This document shows positions 53,113 to 64,000 of a stretch of 64,000 nucleotides of DNA, piece after piece. Every line of letters begins with the position of its first letter. The stretch's first letter is position 1. Made by a program: the position numbers and the translations under genes. This DNA comes from Begonia masoniana. Its lineage: Eukaryota > Streptophyta > Magnoliopsida > Cucurbitales > Begoniaceae. The notes beneath the pieces were generated by a model. The model was not told where the DNA came from and did not search any database. It was given only the letters and a program-made list of their open reading frames with translations. The stretch is taken from NCBI GenBank assembly GCA_022432975.1, contig CM039509.1, positions 40,396,209 to 40,460,208 of the forward strand, given 5' to 3'.

Positions 53113-55033
53113 ATGGAATCTTCATCTGGAGCTGGTAAGGAACCCACTGCTAAGAAGTCCAAGACCACCGCCCGTCAGTCCCGAGAACTTCCTCGTTCAC
53201 AAAGCTGGCCATCTTATTACTTCCTTACTGAGGCTACTGAAATCAGGTACCATGAAGGGTTTAAATTAAGGAAATTGATTCCTAGTCGAGGCATTACGGC
53301 TGATGAGATAGTTAGTCTAAATTTAGTTGACCCCTTGAAGGACATTGGGTTGCTTGGCTTATTCGATGTTGAAACTTTCTATTACTCAGATGCGGTTAGG
53401 ATGTTCTATATCAATATGAGCTTTTCTCTAGATTTTTTCTATGATCAAGAGTTATGTGTATGGAAAGCACATAACTATTACCTCCTCCTCAATAAATGAG
53501 CTTCTGGAAAGCCCACATTTAGATGGATGCCTAAAATACTATACCACAGGGCAAGAGTCACCCTCTTTTGATACAGAAGAAGGTCGTCTTCTGTTACAAT
53601 CCATAGCTCTTGACCCGACCAACACTCCTTCTGTTTTAAAGAGCCAGCATTTGAATATAAGGGCTAAACTTTTCCATCAAATGATCGGATATAACATCTG
53701 TCCAAAAGGTGGCCATTATGATGAGTTTAGCTGTATGGAGATCTTTATCCTTCTTGGTATCTACCAAAAGACCCCTTTCGATATGGGATACATTGTCTTG
53801 AGAAGGATGATTCAGGCTATCACCTCCAGAGCTCCTTCACTTCCCTACAATCTGCTTCTGATGAAGGTTTTTCAGCAGCATGACATCAGTTTTCCTGAGG
53901 ATGTGGAGATCACTTGTCTTAAACCCGCCAACTATTACTCCAAATCTACTCTGAACAGACTGGGGATTAAGAAGAATAGAAAAGGAGAGTTTTATTTGGA
54001 TCAGTCTAAACAAAGGGTTGCTCAGGTTGCTGTTGTCCGTAAAGGGAAAAGAAAGCTTGAATTGGCTGATGAGTCATCAACTCAAGAGGGCGTTGGTGAT
54101 TCAGAGATCCCTGCTCTTTTTGATTCCCCTCCTTAATCTCCAGTCTCTCGCCTCCATCTTCCTCCTCCAGTGCCAAGAACTCTTCCTCCTCCCTCTCCAA
54201 CACCCATTGTTGCCACCATTTCAGCCCCTTCACCTTCCTTGCTGCTGTCCCCTCTGCCTCCTCCTCCTCCTCTATCTCCTGTTGTCCAATCTTCTCCTCC
54301 ACCATCCATTCTGATTCCTTCCCTGCCTCCTCCAGTCCAAACATCTGCCACAATTCTCCCAACCACTCCTGTCACACCAAAAACTTTTCAGAGACGTTTC
54401 ACTATGAGTGAAGAGCAGTTCAATTCATTGCAGTCCAGCATTGACAGTCTTGGGACAGTCTTTAGCTCACTTCAAAGTCAGATTGAGACTTCTATAGATA
54501 CTAAGCTAGCCCAGCATGCATTGGACTTGGACACCAAGATGGATGAGAAGATCAAGCAGCTCAAACTGGATGTTGTTGTGGAATTAGCTAAACTGGGTCA
54601 AACCATGACTCTGAACCATACACTTTTTACTCGGACCCTCCAGTCTCTTTAGTCTCAAATTGAAGCTCTTCAACCTGCACAGTCTCAACCCCCTCAGTTT
54701 TCTTCTGAGCCGTGCTATGTAGATTTTTTCCCTCCTATTTTCAGGTCTGCAGAGACAGATGTGATCCACAGGTCTTTGGATCTTTCTGAAGCTGAACTGC
54801 AGTTCCAACATCCTGTTGTTTCTCCTGTCCCTGAGTCCTCCTCCACCTCCTCACCATGTATGGACATGGTGGTCTATCAAGGCTCTTCCCAGGCGGTCTC
54901 TCCCCAAGTGCCTCAACCTACTATGGACTTGGTAGAGCTCTCGCCCTCATTCAAGCCGCTTTTCAGCCTTATATTCCTGTTCCTGCTCTTCCTGCTCCTG
55001 TTCCTGTCGCTGGTCAACCTACTTTGGACTTAG
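53113..55033 (+). pseudogene. Copia-2 extra ORF after pol (envelope position), broken
   Basis: Starts at ATG 53113 (MESSSGAGKEP, Lys/Ser/Thr-rich), open to 53499; a frame change in 53441-53499 leads to the second frame, which runs to 55033 with only two stops: TAA 54134-54136 and TAG 54650-54652, both where Gln is expected. Parts: globular domain (about 53200-53950; WPSYYFLTEATEIRYHEGF, LFDVETFYYSDAV, VWKAHN, FHQMIGYNICPKGGHYDEFSCMEIFILLGI, YNLLLMKVFQQHDI) resembling the putative plant transposon protein domain; a Pro-rich stretch (54150-54370); a coiled coil (54400-54650; FNSLQSSIDSLGTVFSSLQ); and a hydrophobic Leu/Phe run near the end (54975-55025) that could be a membrane segment, though it may be a frame artefact. 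Function unknown. Its placement and plan parallel the Copia-1 ORF. Confidence 0.65.
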
Positions 55034-55503
55034 CAGTGCTTTCTTCCTTTCTTCAAACTGTGTGGCAGCATATTAGGGACTTAGCTTAATTTAGCTGTTC
55101 CTCTATTTTGTGTTACTGGTTGCAGCCTTATTTTTTTTTTCTATGATGTTCCTCATTTTTTTCTTCTCTGAGTTTCTTTTTGTTAATGACAATGGGGGAG
55201 ACTTAATATTTGATTTGATTTTGCACTCTATGTGGAATCAGCTATTATGCTCTGCGTTTGTTATTATGCTCTGCGCTTGCGTATTTTTTTGCACTCTATG
55301 TGGAATCAGTTATTATGCTCTGCGTTTGTTATTATGCTCTGCGCTTGCGTATTTTTTTTGGAACTAAAAATATGGATATATTATGCTCTTGACACTCTGG
55401 TATGCTCCGTGTCTGTTTTTGGCTTATGTACATTTGCTATAGGGAGCTAAGATTATGGGGGAGTAATATTTAATCAAATTCATATTCATAGATTGTCATC
55501 ATC
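55034..55503 (+). other. Copia-2 3' untranslated region with a short duplication
   Basis: T-rich. A unit of about 82 bp containing CACTCTATGTGGAATCAG, TTATGCTCTGCG and TTGCGTATTTTTTT is present twice (about 55223-55290 and 55292-55365). TATTATGCTC recurs. No gene. Confidence 0.6.
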
Positions 55504-55517
55504 AAAAAGGGGGAGAT
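55504..55517 (+). promoter_or_regulatory. Copia-2 polypurine tract
   Basis: AAAAAGGGGGAGAT immediately before the 3' LTR. Confidence 0.85.
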
Positions 55518-56950
55518 TGTTGACTTAAATTATGTTTAAGTTTAAATATGTTTTTGATGATGTGTTTATATGATGAAGAAATTTGATTATGTGTATTATG
55601 TTTGAATCTAATGATTTATGTATATAAGAATTATTTGTTGAAAACACCCTTGAAAATGGTATTTTAGTTGACTGATGTATTTGGTTGAGTGTTCAAGGTT
55701 TCTTAGTAAAACAGGGCTGTGAATGCACATTCAGTGGTCAAGTTGCCAAGAAGTCCACCGGTGATTTAAAATATTAAAAGAAAAGAAGTCCACCGGTGAG
55801 TGAAAATAAAAGCGAAGTCCACCGCCCGCTAGACGACAAAAGCTGATGACTTCAAAGATTAAGTCATCCGATGGGTTTAAGGACTGCATCATCCGATGGC
55901 TATTAACGCAGCTTCATCCGATGGTGCTTAACGCTGAATCTACCGATGGGAAAACGACAAAAGGCGAAGTCGTTTTAAAGATAAAGTCTACCGATAGGAA
56001 TACGACAAAAGGTGAAGCTTTTAATGACTACGTCCTCCGATCGCTAAACGACAAAACCGGAAGACTTCGAAGAAGACCTCTTCCGCCCACTAGACGACAA
56101 AACCGGAAGACTTCATATCTACATCTTCCGATAGCGGTTCAGTTGTTTAATGGTACATCTTCTGACAGCGGTTCATCTTCTAGAGCAGCATCCACCGTTT
56201 CGGCTCAAGCTTCACAAACATAACGAAGCCGGTTCAAGAATTTTAAAGCAACGTCTTCCGCCAGATTTTAAATTATGCCGCGAAAGCTACAGTGTATCTC
56301 GCCCAGAAGCTTAAAGTCCAGTACATTAATGGCGTCGGGCGACTTGCGCTTTCAGAAAGCAACGGCTACCTGCTTCTGTACGAAAGCTGCTCCAACGGTA
56401 ACAAAGTTTCCATTATTGGATAAGGAGCATTGAAGTCAAGCCGATTTCTGAAGACAGAGTATTTAAGCCGAGGTTAGAGCACAAAGAAACAACTTTTTGC
56501 AATCTGAATTCCTGAGCCCTAGCTAGCGAAATTATCATACTCTGTATTATCTTTCTACCCTCTCGATTTAACTTGAGATTCAATTATTGTGAGAGCGTAG
56601 TTTGAGCTGATATTTTTACTCATTCAAAATCTGTAAAGGCTGTGGATTATCTCCCGCAAAGTATAATCCTGAATTGTAAAGGCAGTTGATCGGAGCCCAA
56701 AATTCCGATCTGGTTATTCTCGAGGAGAAGGTTAAGGATCTTCAAGGGGTGAACCTTGAAGCGTGGATGTAGGCTGGGTTGAGCCGAACCACGTTAAAAC
56801 TCTTGTGTTAATTTCTCTCTCACTCTTTACTTTATTTGTTTGTCTGTTGTTAGCTAATAAGTTCAAATCACGAGAGAAATTATCTAGATTATTAATTTAA
56901 GTTTTAAAAAGTCTAATTCACCCCTCTCTTAGACAAATCTCGATCCTACA
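55518..56950 (+). repeat. Copia-2 3' LTR
   Basis: 1433 bp, same ends and motif array as the 5' LTR (array about 55738-56225), followed by TTAAA. Confidence 0.92.
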
Positions 56951-57656
56951 TTAAATTCCAATCAACAACGATAAAGAAAGGGTTTCCTTTTTCATTACTG
57001 AATCTACCAATTTGGATGGCAGATTCGGTTCTCATCCCTTAAGGAAAGAATCGAACTCCTCCCTCTATATTTTGAGGAGTTCTGTAAGAGGAAAAATCCC
57101 ACAAACAATCCTTACCGTTCTGAAAACCAGAGAAGAAACCGAGAAAAACCCTTACCTCGCAGAGTCGCCGTACTCGACCTCCGACCACCGTACGTTGCTC
57201 AAATTTGGCCGAAATTCTCTGAGGAAGTTTCTGGCCTACTTTGAACGCCGAGCGTTCCTCCGACGACTTTCTCATTTTCTCGGCCGAACTACTCTTCGCG
57301 TAGGTAAAGCTCCTTCTCGTTCTTGCTCTCTCTCGTTCTCGCTCTCTCTGCTTCTCGCTCTCACTCACCCTCTCTCTGTTTCGCACACTCCCTCTCTCTC
57401 GCAGGCGCTTGCACGAGGAAGAAAACAAGAGAACCGATTTTTGTTAAGGGTTCTGAACCGAACCAAACATCAAGGCTGAACCAGACCGCCCAGCCTAATC
57501 TTTTAAGTTGACACGGCCCAATTGATCGAACCCCGGCCCAAACCCAAACTGAATTTTTGGATCATTAAGGACGCTCAATTGATCCGAAAATTCAATACAA
57601 GGATTTATTGGTAAAGAAATTTTATCCTAATTAATTTCAAAAAAAAATTATTTCAG

Positions 57657-57759
57657 GGTTAGTGTATAAATTTAAATATCTCTAATTTATTGGCAAAGAA
57701 GATTATTCGACGCTTGGGAAAAATAATTAAAATCTTATTCCTAATTGCTCGGAATCCAG
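57657..57759 (+). other. Mini-exon-like cassette, solo LTR 3
   Basis: 103 nt between TTATTTCAG and GTAAGTGAAAG; it ends GGAATCCAG, identical to the end of the young Gypsy cassette. It is longer than in the other LTRs. Confidence 0.42.
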
Positions 57760-57954
57760 GTAAGTGAAAGTATCACATTTTTCAATGTTTTGGCTTTGGC
57801 CTTACATCACAAAATCTATATTTTTATTACAGCTTTATTTTATGTTTCTGTTATTTGAGCTTTAGATATTGATATAAAATTGTTAAAAAGATAAAATTTG
57901 ATAGGACATTTACATGTGTATGAAAACGATGGAATTGACGAAAAGTATGTGACA

Positions 57955-58210
57955 TTTGACCGACGGTTGGAACAAGTTCTAACTAGAGGTGATGGTTGGA
58001 ACAAGTTCCAATTAGATGTGATATTTGACCGACAGTTGGAACAAGTTCTAACTAGAGGTGATGGTTAGAACAAGTTCTAACTAGAGGCGATGTTTGACCG
58101 AAAGTTGGAACAAGTTCTAACTAGAGGTGAGGTTTGACCGAAGGTTGGAACAAGTTCTAACTAGAGGTGATGTTTGACCAAGGGTTGGAACAAGTTCTAA
58201 CTAGAATGTG
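57955..58210. repeat. GTTGGAACAAGTTCTAAC minisatellite, solo LTR 3
   Basis: About six units of 30-50 bp combining GACCGAAGGTTGGAACAAG and TTCTAACTAGAGGTGAT. The word GTTGGAACAAGTTCTAAC is itself a near-perfect inverted repeat. Confidence 0.88.
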
Positions 58211-58747
58211 ACTGATAAGGCAGGATTCGGGAAAAAGTAAATGTTGACACTTGCACATATTTTCGCTTACTGAGTTTTTCTCATAATATTTAATTTTGTG
58301 ATGTAGATGAGTTTTTATCTGAGGAAGAACTAGTTGTGCAATAGAATCCTCTAGAGGCAGGCGAGCATACAGAGGAGGATGTTGTCGTTGGTTTTGAATA
58401 AAAATTTAAAGTTATGCTTTTTAAAAAGATATTTTCTAACTAGTTGCATTTAAATTTATTTTGTTTTAAGTTGAAATAATTTATTGCATTAACTGTTGGA
58501 TTATTATTAAGTACGTTATTGTTTTTCAAAGATTTTATGAATAAAGTTTTATTTAATATTTGTTTAGCATTTAATGTTATAAATATTTATTGATATTAAA
58601 TTCAAGGTTTCCGCTTATTAAATGATTTTTGTATTTTCAATAATTTTGAATTAAAAAAATTAGGGTTTTATAACGATTTAATTTAACCTAATTTGCAAAT
58701 CAATTTGGGGAAAAATCCAAATTAAATTTTGGGGTCGTTATATTAGC

Positions 58748-60980
58748 TTATGATATTGACAAAAGTAAAACTATTGTTTCTTGCTTCTTTGAACTCCAGC
58801 ATATGGCAGCTGTTCCGAGATTAAAACAGTAACCTGAAGTGATTCTTCTATATTTTGCCTTTGCTGGTTCCGTACCATCTTTGACTTGTAATTTCCTTTT
58901 TGGATTCATCGGTATTGCTGTAACTTTGCAATTTGACATGTTAAATCTTTTTAGCGAATCAGTAGCATGCTTCTTTTGTGACATAACATGCATCCCTTAC
59001 AACCCAAGATATTAATGCAACATGCCTAAATCTGACATTTCAAATTTTTCTTCATCCAGATTTTGAATTCACTAGAATTCACTAATGAGTGAAGAAGACG
59101 ATCTCATATAAATCATGTAATCTATGTAAAGGCAAACAATGAGAATTTGATTTTTACCTTGCTTCTTCAGATAAAGTGTGGGTTTATTCCGACTTCTTGA
59201 AAACTCATTCTCACCGAAATATGAGTCTATTTTTTTTTACCATGCCCGGAGAACTTGCTTCAACCCGTAGAGAGCTTTTCTCAATCTATATACATGATCT
59301 TCTTTGCCAGCAACGACAAACCCTTCGGGTTGTAACACAAACACTTCCTCTTTTAATTCGTCATTCAAGAATGTTGACTTTACATCAAATTAATACATGA
59401 CATTCATATGAGCTGCCATGGCAATGAGAGTTCTCTCCGTTTCAAATCGTTCAACAGAAGAAAAAATTTCTTCATAATCAATGCCTTATTGTTGTGAATA
59501 ACTCTTCACTGCCTCGTGTTTTTGGATTTTGCAATCTGCAAGATATTTTTTTCTAAATATCCATGAACTCCAATCACATTTTTAGCTTGAGGTTGCTCGA
59601 CCAATTCCCATGTCTCGTTTTGTTGTATTGCTGCAAGTTCCTCCTTCATTGCATTGTGTCACTCTTGTATGTTCATTGCTTGTTCAAAAGTTGCTGGATC
59701 AGCAATAAACAAGGCCTGGGTATTTTCATAAATTTCAGCCTACGATCTAAATTTTCTTGGAGTGTCATCTTACGATGAACTAATGTTGCTTGATGACAAG
59801 TTAGTGAAGTTACAGGAGTTGAACTTGAAGAATTTGGAGAAGGTGAATGTCGCACTTCTTTATGTGGATCTTCATCTTCATTTGAGATTTCAAATTGACT
59901 ACCTCCTTCACTTTCATCCCCAATCCAACTTGATTCCTCATTAAAAACAACATTCCTGCTAATAATAATTTTTCCACAAAATGGATTATACAGCTTGTAT
60001 GCTTTAGATTGAGAAAAATAACCAACAAAAATGCATTTTGTTGATTTATCATAAAGTTTACTGCGATTATGTGAGTCAAGTTAAGGATAAGAAACACAAC
60101 CAAAAACTTTTCAATGGCTCACCCACGGTTTCCTTCCACACGACGCTTCGTGCGGTGTTTGATTCGTAATGGCTTTTGTTGGTGATAAATTCAGTAAGTA
60201 GACTGATCTGGAAGTCATTTGGCTTTCAACAAGCTTCTTGTCATCTCGGCTACAGTCTGACTCTTTCGTTAAGCAATCTCATTCTGATCTCTTTTCAAAC
60301 CTCGTTCCTCGCAAAAAAGATTAAATTCTTGTGACACAAACTCACGACCTCTATATGTACGCAGTGCCCTGATGCAACCTCTAGTTTGCTTCTCCACAAG
60401 CTTCTTGAATCTTTTCAAGTTTTCAAACGTTTCTGATTTGGATTGCTGAAAATACACCCAGCTCATTCTGCTGCTATCATCTGTAAATAATAGAAAATAT
60501 TTACTGCCACCAAACGATTGAATTTTCATGGGACCACATAAATCAACGTGTGTAATGAGAAAATGGTTTTTTAATTTGCTTTCCATATATGCAGCTTTCA
60601 CATGCACCCAAAGAATCAATTTTTAGGCAAACCAAAAACCATTTTCTTCTTATTTAATAATTTCAAACCTTTTCCATTCAAATGCCCATACCGTAAATGC
60701 CATAATCTAAATTAACCAGCTTCTTTGACAACAAATGCATGCTTTTCAACACTGGAAATCTCAAGTGAAAATAATTTGTTTGGTGTCATACGAACGTCAG
60801 CACTAATTTGAGCAGATTTTTTTATCTCTAATCACACAAGATGCTTTATCAAACAAAATAAAATACCCACTACTTATAAGTTGCCCAACACTAAACAGGT
60901 TTTGAGATAAAGTAGGAATAAAATAGACATTGTAAAGGAGCTTTGTGTTACCATGACTACTGTTTATTACTACTGTAGTA
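58748..60980 (-). pseudogene. Copia-3 pol fragment, heavily decayed
   Basis: On the minus strand from right to left: pre-integrase (SSGYFILFDKASCVI near 60860, YGHLNGKG near 60690), integrase (60269-60619: THVDLCGPMK, FTDDSSRMSWVYF, RALRTYRGREFVSQEF; the second Asp of the SDxGxE block is Tyr), a linker with SKAYKLYNPFCGKIII (59945-60050), RT ([15 protein letters not shown] and [10 protein letters not shown], 59235-59345) and a deleted RT/RNase H join (58748-58993: RFNMSNCK, TSGYCFNLGTAAICWSSKKQE). Stops and frame changes are frequent. No LTRs recognised. It lies next to the right duplication of solo LTR 3. Confidence 0.8.
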
Positions 60981-61868
60981 AGTGCAAAATTTAACTAAAA
61001 AATTAAATTAAAGGAGAAAAACTTTCTCCAAAGGAAAGTTTCCTTCGGTGAAGGATTTTCCCTTCTTTGTTTCATGATCGTTATGCTCCGGGGAAGGAAA
61101 CTTCTTCCTCCATTAATGTGCTCCCTAACCTCTCCCTTGTCTCCTCAAATTATTCCCCTTTTTTCTAAAACCTTTCATTCGCGGTAACGTCTCTCTCTCT
61201 CTCTCGACCGTTTCGCAGTTGGAAATCAGAGTTAGGATTCTACCTTCTAGGCAGGATCGCTTTGAGATTATTCAGGCGAGACTTGATAGCCTTGGTGCCG
61301 GTTGAAAGCGCCGGTTATCAGACATTGGTAAGTCGCCTCCCTTCCTCCTCTGTAATGTTAACCTCATTGTCGAAAAATTAGGAATTTTAAGGAAAACATG
61401 TCTCTGTTTGAAGGATAAATCGAACTCTTCCTAGTGTGAATTCGAAAGGGGAAAGATGACGATTCTTGTAGTGTCGGAAGAGAACTTTGGTGATCGAGAA
61501 TACCAATTGGCTGAAGGTAAAAATGTAACCTTTTATAATCTGATGAGTTTCCCAATCTAGTGTTAAATTTTTTATTAGAAAAATGCTTAGTTTCTGCCTT
61601 GTTATCGGCCCTCGATTTTCAACTATGAAATTGCCGAACTTAAGGACGAAGTTGTTGAGAATTAAACTCAAAAAAATTAAAAAATGGGCAGTTTTTTGGG
61701 GTGTTTTTCGAGTAGGATTTGAAAGATAAAACAGCAACCAAATTAAATGAATGACCTATGGATTTCGATGCCCAAGATGTCTAGTTTCCGATGGTTTAAT
61801 TTTCAAATTGTTTGGAGTTCTCTAGAAAAAGATATGATTGTTTTAGTAATGAAGGGTTAGAAATAAAT
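60981..61868. other. Unassigned DNA with a CT microsatellite
   Basis: Holds (CT)n near 61189-61206 and AG/GTAAG-like sites (61331); it resembles the leader part of a large LTR, but no ends were found. No gene recognised. Confidence 0.35.
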
Positions 61869-62046
61869 GTGATGTTTTATGTCAAGAGTCAAGCGTGATA
61901 CTATAAATATTGCAACATTTTTCATTGTCAAATAAGAGAGAAGAGAAATATAAATATATCTGTGAAGCTTTAGAGTAGTGTCCTTCTACTTCTCATTCTC
62001 TCTTCAAACAAACACTTTATTATTCTTATCAAATTGGTATCAGAGC
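61869..62046 (+). repeat. Copia-4 5' LTR (short) and primer-binding site
   Basis: TATAAATA at 61902-61909, a leader-like CTTCTCATTCTC tract, an LTR end near 62031 (TTATCA) and TGGTATCAGAGC at 62035-62046. The LTR start at 61869 (TGTGATG) is a guess. Confidence 0.6.
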
Positions 62047-62079
62047 AGGGCAAATTATAGGAGCACATCGTTGGGATAA

Positions 62080-62475
62080 ATGTCGCTGCCACGACTCACC
62101 AAGACGAATTACGACAATTAGAGTATTTAGTTGCGTGCATTGCTCAGTGCACAAGACGCATGGGAAGTTGTCAAAATCGGCTTCATAGAGGCGGAAGCTA
62201 TTGATTCTTTGACGGCGAATCAATTAAAAGCGTTGAAAGAAACGCGAGTGAAGGACAAGACCGCTCTCTATATTTTGTTTCAAGCAGTAGAGGAGTCAGG
62301 TTTTGAGAAGATTGTTGGTGCATTAACTTCGAAGGAAGCATGAGATATTTTCCAAAAGGTGTACAAGGGTGCCGACTGAGTTAAACAAGTGAGGCTTCAA
62401 ACTCTTCGAGGCGAGTTAGAAGCTATGAAAATGAAGGAGACAGAAGACATATATGAAGAACTTAAAAATATATGT
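62080..62475 (+). pseudogene. Copia-4 gag fragment
   Basis: From ATG 62080: LTKTNYDN, then LRALLSAQDAWEVVKIGF, KALKETRVKDKTALYILFQAVEESGFEKI, VRLQTLRGELEAMKMKE, the UBN2/DUF4219 gag family of Copia. In-frame stops TAG (after NYDN, Trp expected), TAG (Gln expected) and TGA 62341-62343 (Trp expected). It is cut off at about 62475 by Copia-5. Confidence 0.78.
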
Positions 62476-62553
62476 TGTTAACCCTACTTACAAACAATAC
62501 ATAAATAAAGAGAAAGAGAAGAATACTAAACTACCCTTGAGTATATATGCTAA
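62476..62553 (-). repeat. Copia-5 3' LTR remnant
   Basis: On the minus strand GCAGGGAGA (polypurine tract) leads into TGTTAGCATATATAC at 62553 downward; the rest of the LTR is lost at the join with Copia-4. Confidence 0.55.
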
Positions 62554-64000
62554 CATCTCCCTGCAAACTCACGATGCGACAGCTATAAGCATTGAGAGTT
62601 TGTCAGACAAAAAATGAAATCGTGAAGCTGAGTGTGCCTTGGTAAACAAATCAGCAATCTGTAAAGAAAAAGAGATACAAGGCAAAGTGACGGTGCCAAG
62701 CTGAAGGTGATGGCGGGTAACATGACAATCAATCTCAATATGCTTGGTTCGCTTATGAAACATTAAATTACACGCAATCTGAATAGCACTCTGATTGTCA
62801 CAGTGTAACAGAGTAGGACGAGGAAGATGAACACTCATGTTTGCAAGCAACCAACGTAACCAAACAATCTCACAAGTAGTCGAGGCCATGGCACGATACT
62901 CAACTTCTGTAGAAGATCAAGAAATAACATCTTGTTTCTCACTCTTCCACGAAATAAGTGAATCACCAAGAAAAATACAAAATTTAGTAATAGACTTGTG
63001 ATCGGTTGGATCACTAGCCCAAACAGCATCAGAGTATGCACGCAGTTCAAAAGATTAGATAGAAGGGAACAAGAGACTCTGAAAGTGAGTGCTTCGAAAA
63101 TACCTGAGAATACGAAGAATAGCAGCCCAATGAACAGTAGTAGGAGCAGTAACAAACTAACTAACCACATGAACAGCATTCGCAATATCTGGACGAGTCA
63201 CAGTAAGATAAATCAAGCTGCCAACAACAGTACGATATAAACTAGGATCCGACAAAGGAAGACCATCCGACAGAGAATATCGGGCATTAGTCTTAAGAGG
63301 AGTATCAACAGTCTTGTTGTCAGAGAGACGTGCACGCTCAAACAGATCAACTACGTACTTTGATTGAGATAAGAGATAACCTTTTGGGGAATAAGCGACC
63401 TCAATGCTCAGAAAGCAACGTAGTAAACCCAAGTCTTTCATAGCAAAACAACAAGTCAATTCCGACTTTAAAGATTCAATATAATCACAATCATCATCAG
63501 TAATGATCATGTCATCAACATATAAGGATAACAGGATCCGACCTGCACTTATATGTCTAACAAACAATGCGGAATCATAATGACTATGACAAAAACCAAG
63601 TGAAATGATCACTATGGAGAACTTCTCAAACCAAGCACGAGGTGCTTGTTTGAGATTATAGAGAGCTTTACGATGCCAACAAACTTCACCAGGTTTGTGG
63701 GCGACACCAGGAGGGGGCATTATATAAACTTCTTCATGAAGATCACCAGGCATTCTTGACATCCATTTGAAATATTCTCTATTGACGAATAGAGACAACC
63801 ACAATTATAGTACGAACAATCGTCATTTTTGCAACAGGAGTAAATGTTTCTTCATAATTCATGCCATACTCCTGGGAGTAACTCTTAGCAACAAGTTGGG
63901 CCTTGTATCATTCAATAGAACCATCAGACTTTGTTTTAATCTTGTAAACCCAACGAGAGCCAATAGTACGTTTTCCAGATGACAACGGTACCAAATCCCA
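62554..64000 (-). pseudogene. Copia-5 RT and RNase H fragment, runs off the window
   Basis: On the minus strand: RT (63157-63804: [35 protein letters not shown], catalytic YVDDMIIT, DLGLLRCFLSIEV, VGSLIYLTVTRPDIANAV), then connection and RNase H pieces in other frames (62835-63185; 62569-62889: CEIVWLRWLLANM, HCDNQSAI, KRTKHIEIDCH, ADLFTKA). Frame changes near 63160 and 62880 break it. Sequence before RT continues past 64000. It is related to the Copia type with short LTRs. Confidence 0.82.

Larger units (their letters stand above)
46595..56950 (+). mobile_element. Copia-2, nearly complete Ty1/Copia element
   Basis: 10,356 bp with two 1433 bp LTRs, exact TTAAA duplications (46590-46594 and 56951-56955), Met-tRNA primer site, gag, pol, an extra ORF after pol and a polypurine tract. 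By eye the LTRs differ at roughly twenty places, so it is younger than Copia-1 and older than the young Gypsy. Few stops break it, all explained by single C-to-T or G-to-A changes. It probably belongs to the SIRE/Maximus-like group because of the extra ORF. Confidence 0.93.
46432..58742 (+). mobile_element. Solo LTR 3 (Gypsy-type), split by Copia-2
   Basis: Starts TGTAACATTCC, ends GGTCGTTATA (final C changed to T) and is flanked by exact TTAGC (46427-46431 and 58743-58747). Its own length is about 1.95 kb; Copia-2 occupies 46595-56950. It has the shared layout: donor after 57303 (GTAG/GTAAAG), cassette 57657-57759, acceptor before 58307 (GATGTAG). No coding domain of its own. Confidence 0.82.

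Noticed and set aside
57012..57479. 155-codon frame right of Copia-2
   Set aside because: It lies in the exon-1-like leader of solo LTR 3 and is Ser/Leu/Arg-rich from a CT-rich tract; no domain.

Overview
This window is nuclear DNA from a flowering plant, probably a eudicot. It has no prokaryotic features. It holds plant-type LTR retrotransposons of the Ty1/Copia and Ty3/Gypsy superfamilies, a Cassandra element carrying a 5S rRNA-derived sequence, a secreted glycine-rich protein gene and a fragment of a plant monosaccharide transporter. The family or species cannot be settled from the sequence alone. About 80% of the window is mobile DNA and there is only one likely host gene.

Layout. (1) 1-4560: gene-free, decayed repeat DNA. 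(2) 4586-6230: TATA box and a glycine-rich protein (GRP) gene, broken by frameshifts and holding about 500 bp of a G-rich hexanucleotide repeat. (3) 6601-40394: one Copia element (Copia-1; perfect ATGAA target duplication, 1.2 kb LTRs) inflated from about 9 kb to 33.8 kb by nested insertions. Its gag carries a Cassandra element (8684-14032). One Cassandra LTR carries a solo LTR (solo-1, 9045-13562), and solo-1 carries another (solo-2, 9203-11777). Further in, an old broken chromodomain-type Gypsy (14160-29945, minus) is split by a very young intact Gypsy of the same family (17273-27081, minus). Next comes a minisatellite-filled LTR (LTR-X, 29946-33629). Copia-1 resumes at 33630 with pre-integrase, integrase, RT and RNase H, then an extra ORF after pol, then the 3' LTR. 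(4) 40395-46431: flanking DNA with a 212 bp solo LTR, a SINE-like element, an STP sugar-transporter fragment and a Copia relic. (5) 46432-58742: a solo LTR (solo-3; TSD TTAGC) split by a second nearly complete Copia (Copia-2, 46595-56950; TSD TTAAA), which also has an extra ORF after pol. (6) 58748-64000: pieces of three more Copia elements.

The insertion order can be read because most layers keep exact 5 bp target duplications: ATGAA, ATTAC, GTTTC, TTGAA, TTAAA, TTAGC, ATAAC, and CAAAC/CAAGC with one mismatch. The young Gypsy is the newest: its two 2593 bp LTRs differ, by my reading, by one substitution and four single-base run-length changes, and it encodes one uninterrupted gag-pol polyprotein with a chromodomain.

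The most unusual observation concerns the large Gypsy-type LTRs. All seven copies share a gene-like layout downstream of a TATA box: a first donor (AG/GT), a 45-103 nt cassette flanked by an AG acceptor and a GTAAGT-type donor, and a third acceptor, usually ending GATGTAG. All but solo-3 also carry repeats, near-palindromic in most of them, shortly before the U5 end. The layout is conserved while the repeat sequences differ. This suggests a spliced, structured RNA leader, which I have not seen described for these elements. Other items of note are a TGTCACA word enriched across Copia-1, a composite motif shared between Copia-2 and Gypsy LTRs, and envelope-position ORFs in both large Copia elements.
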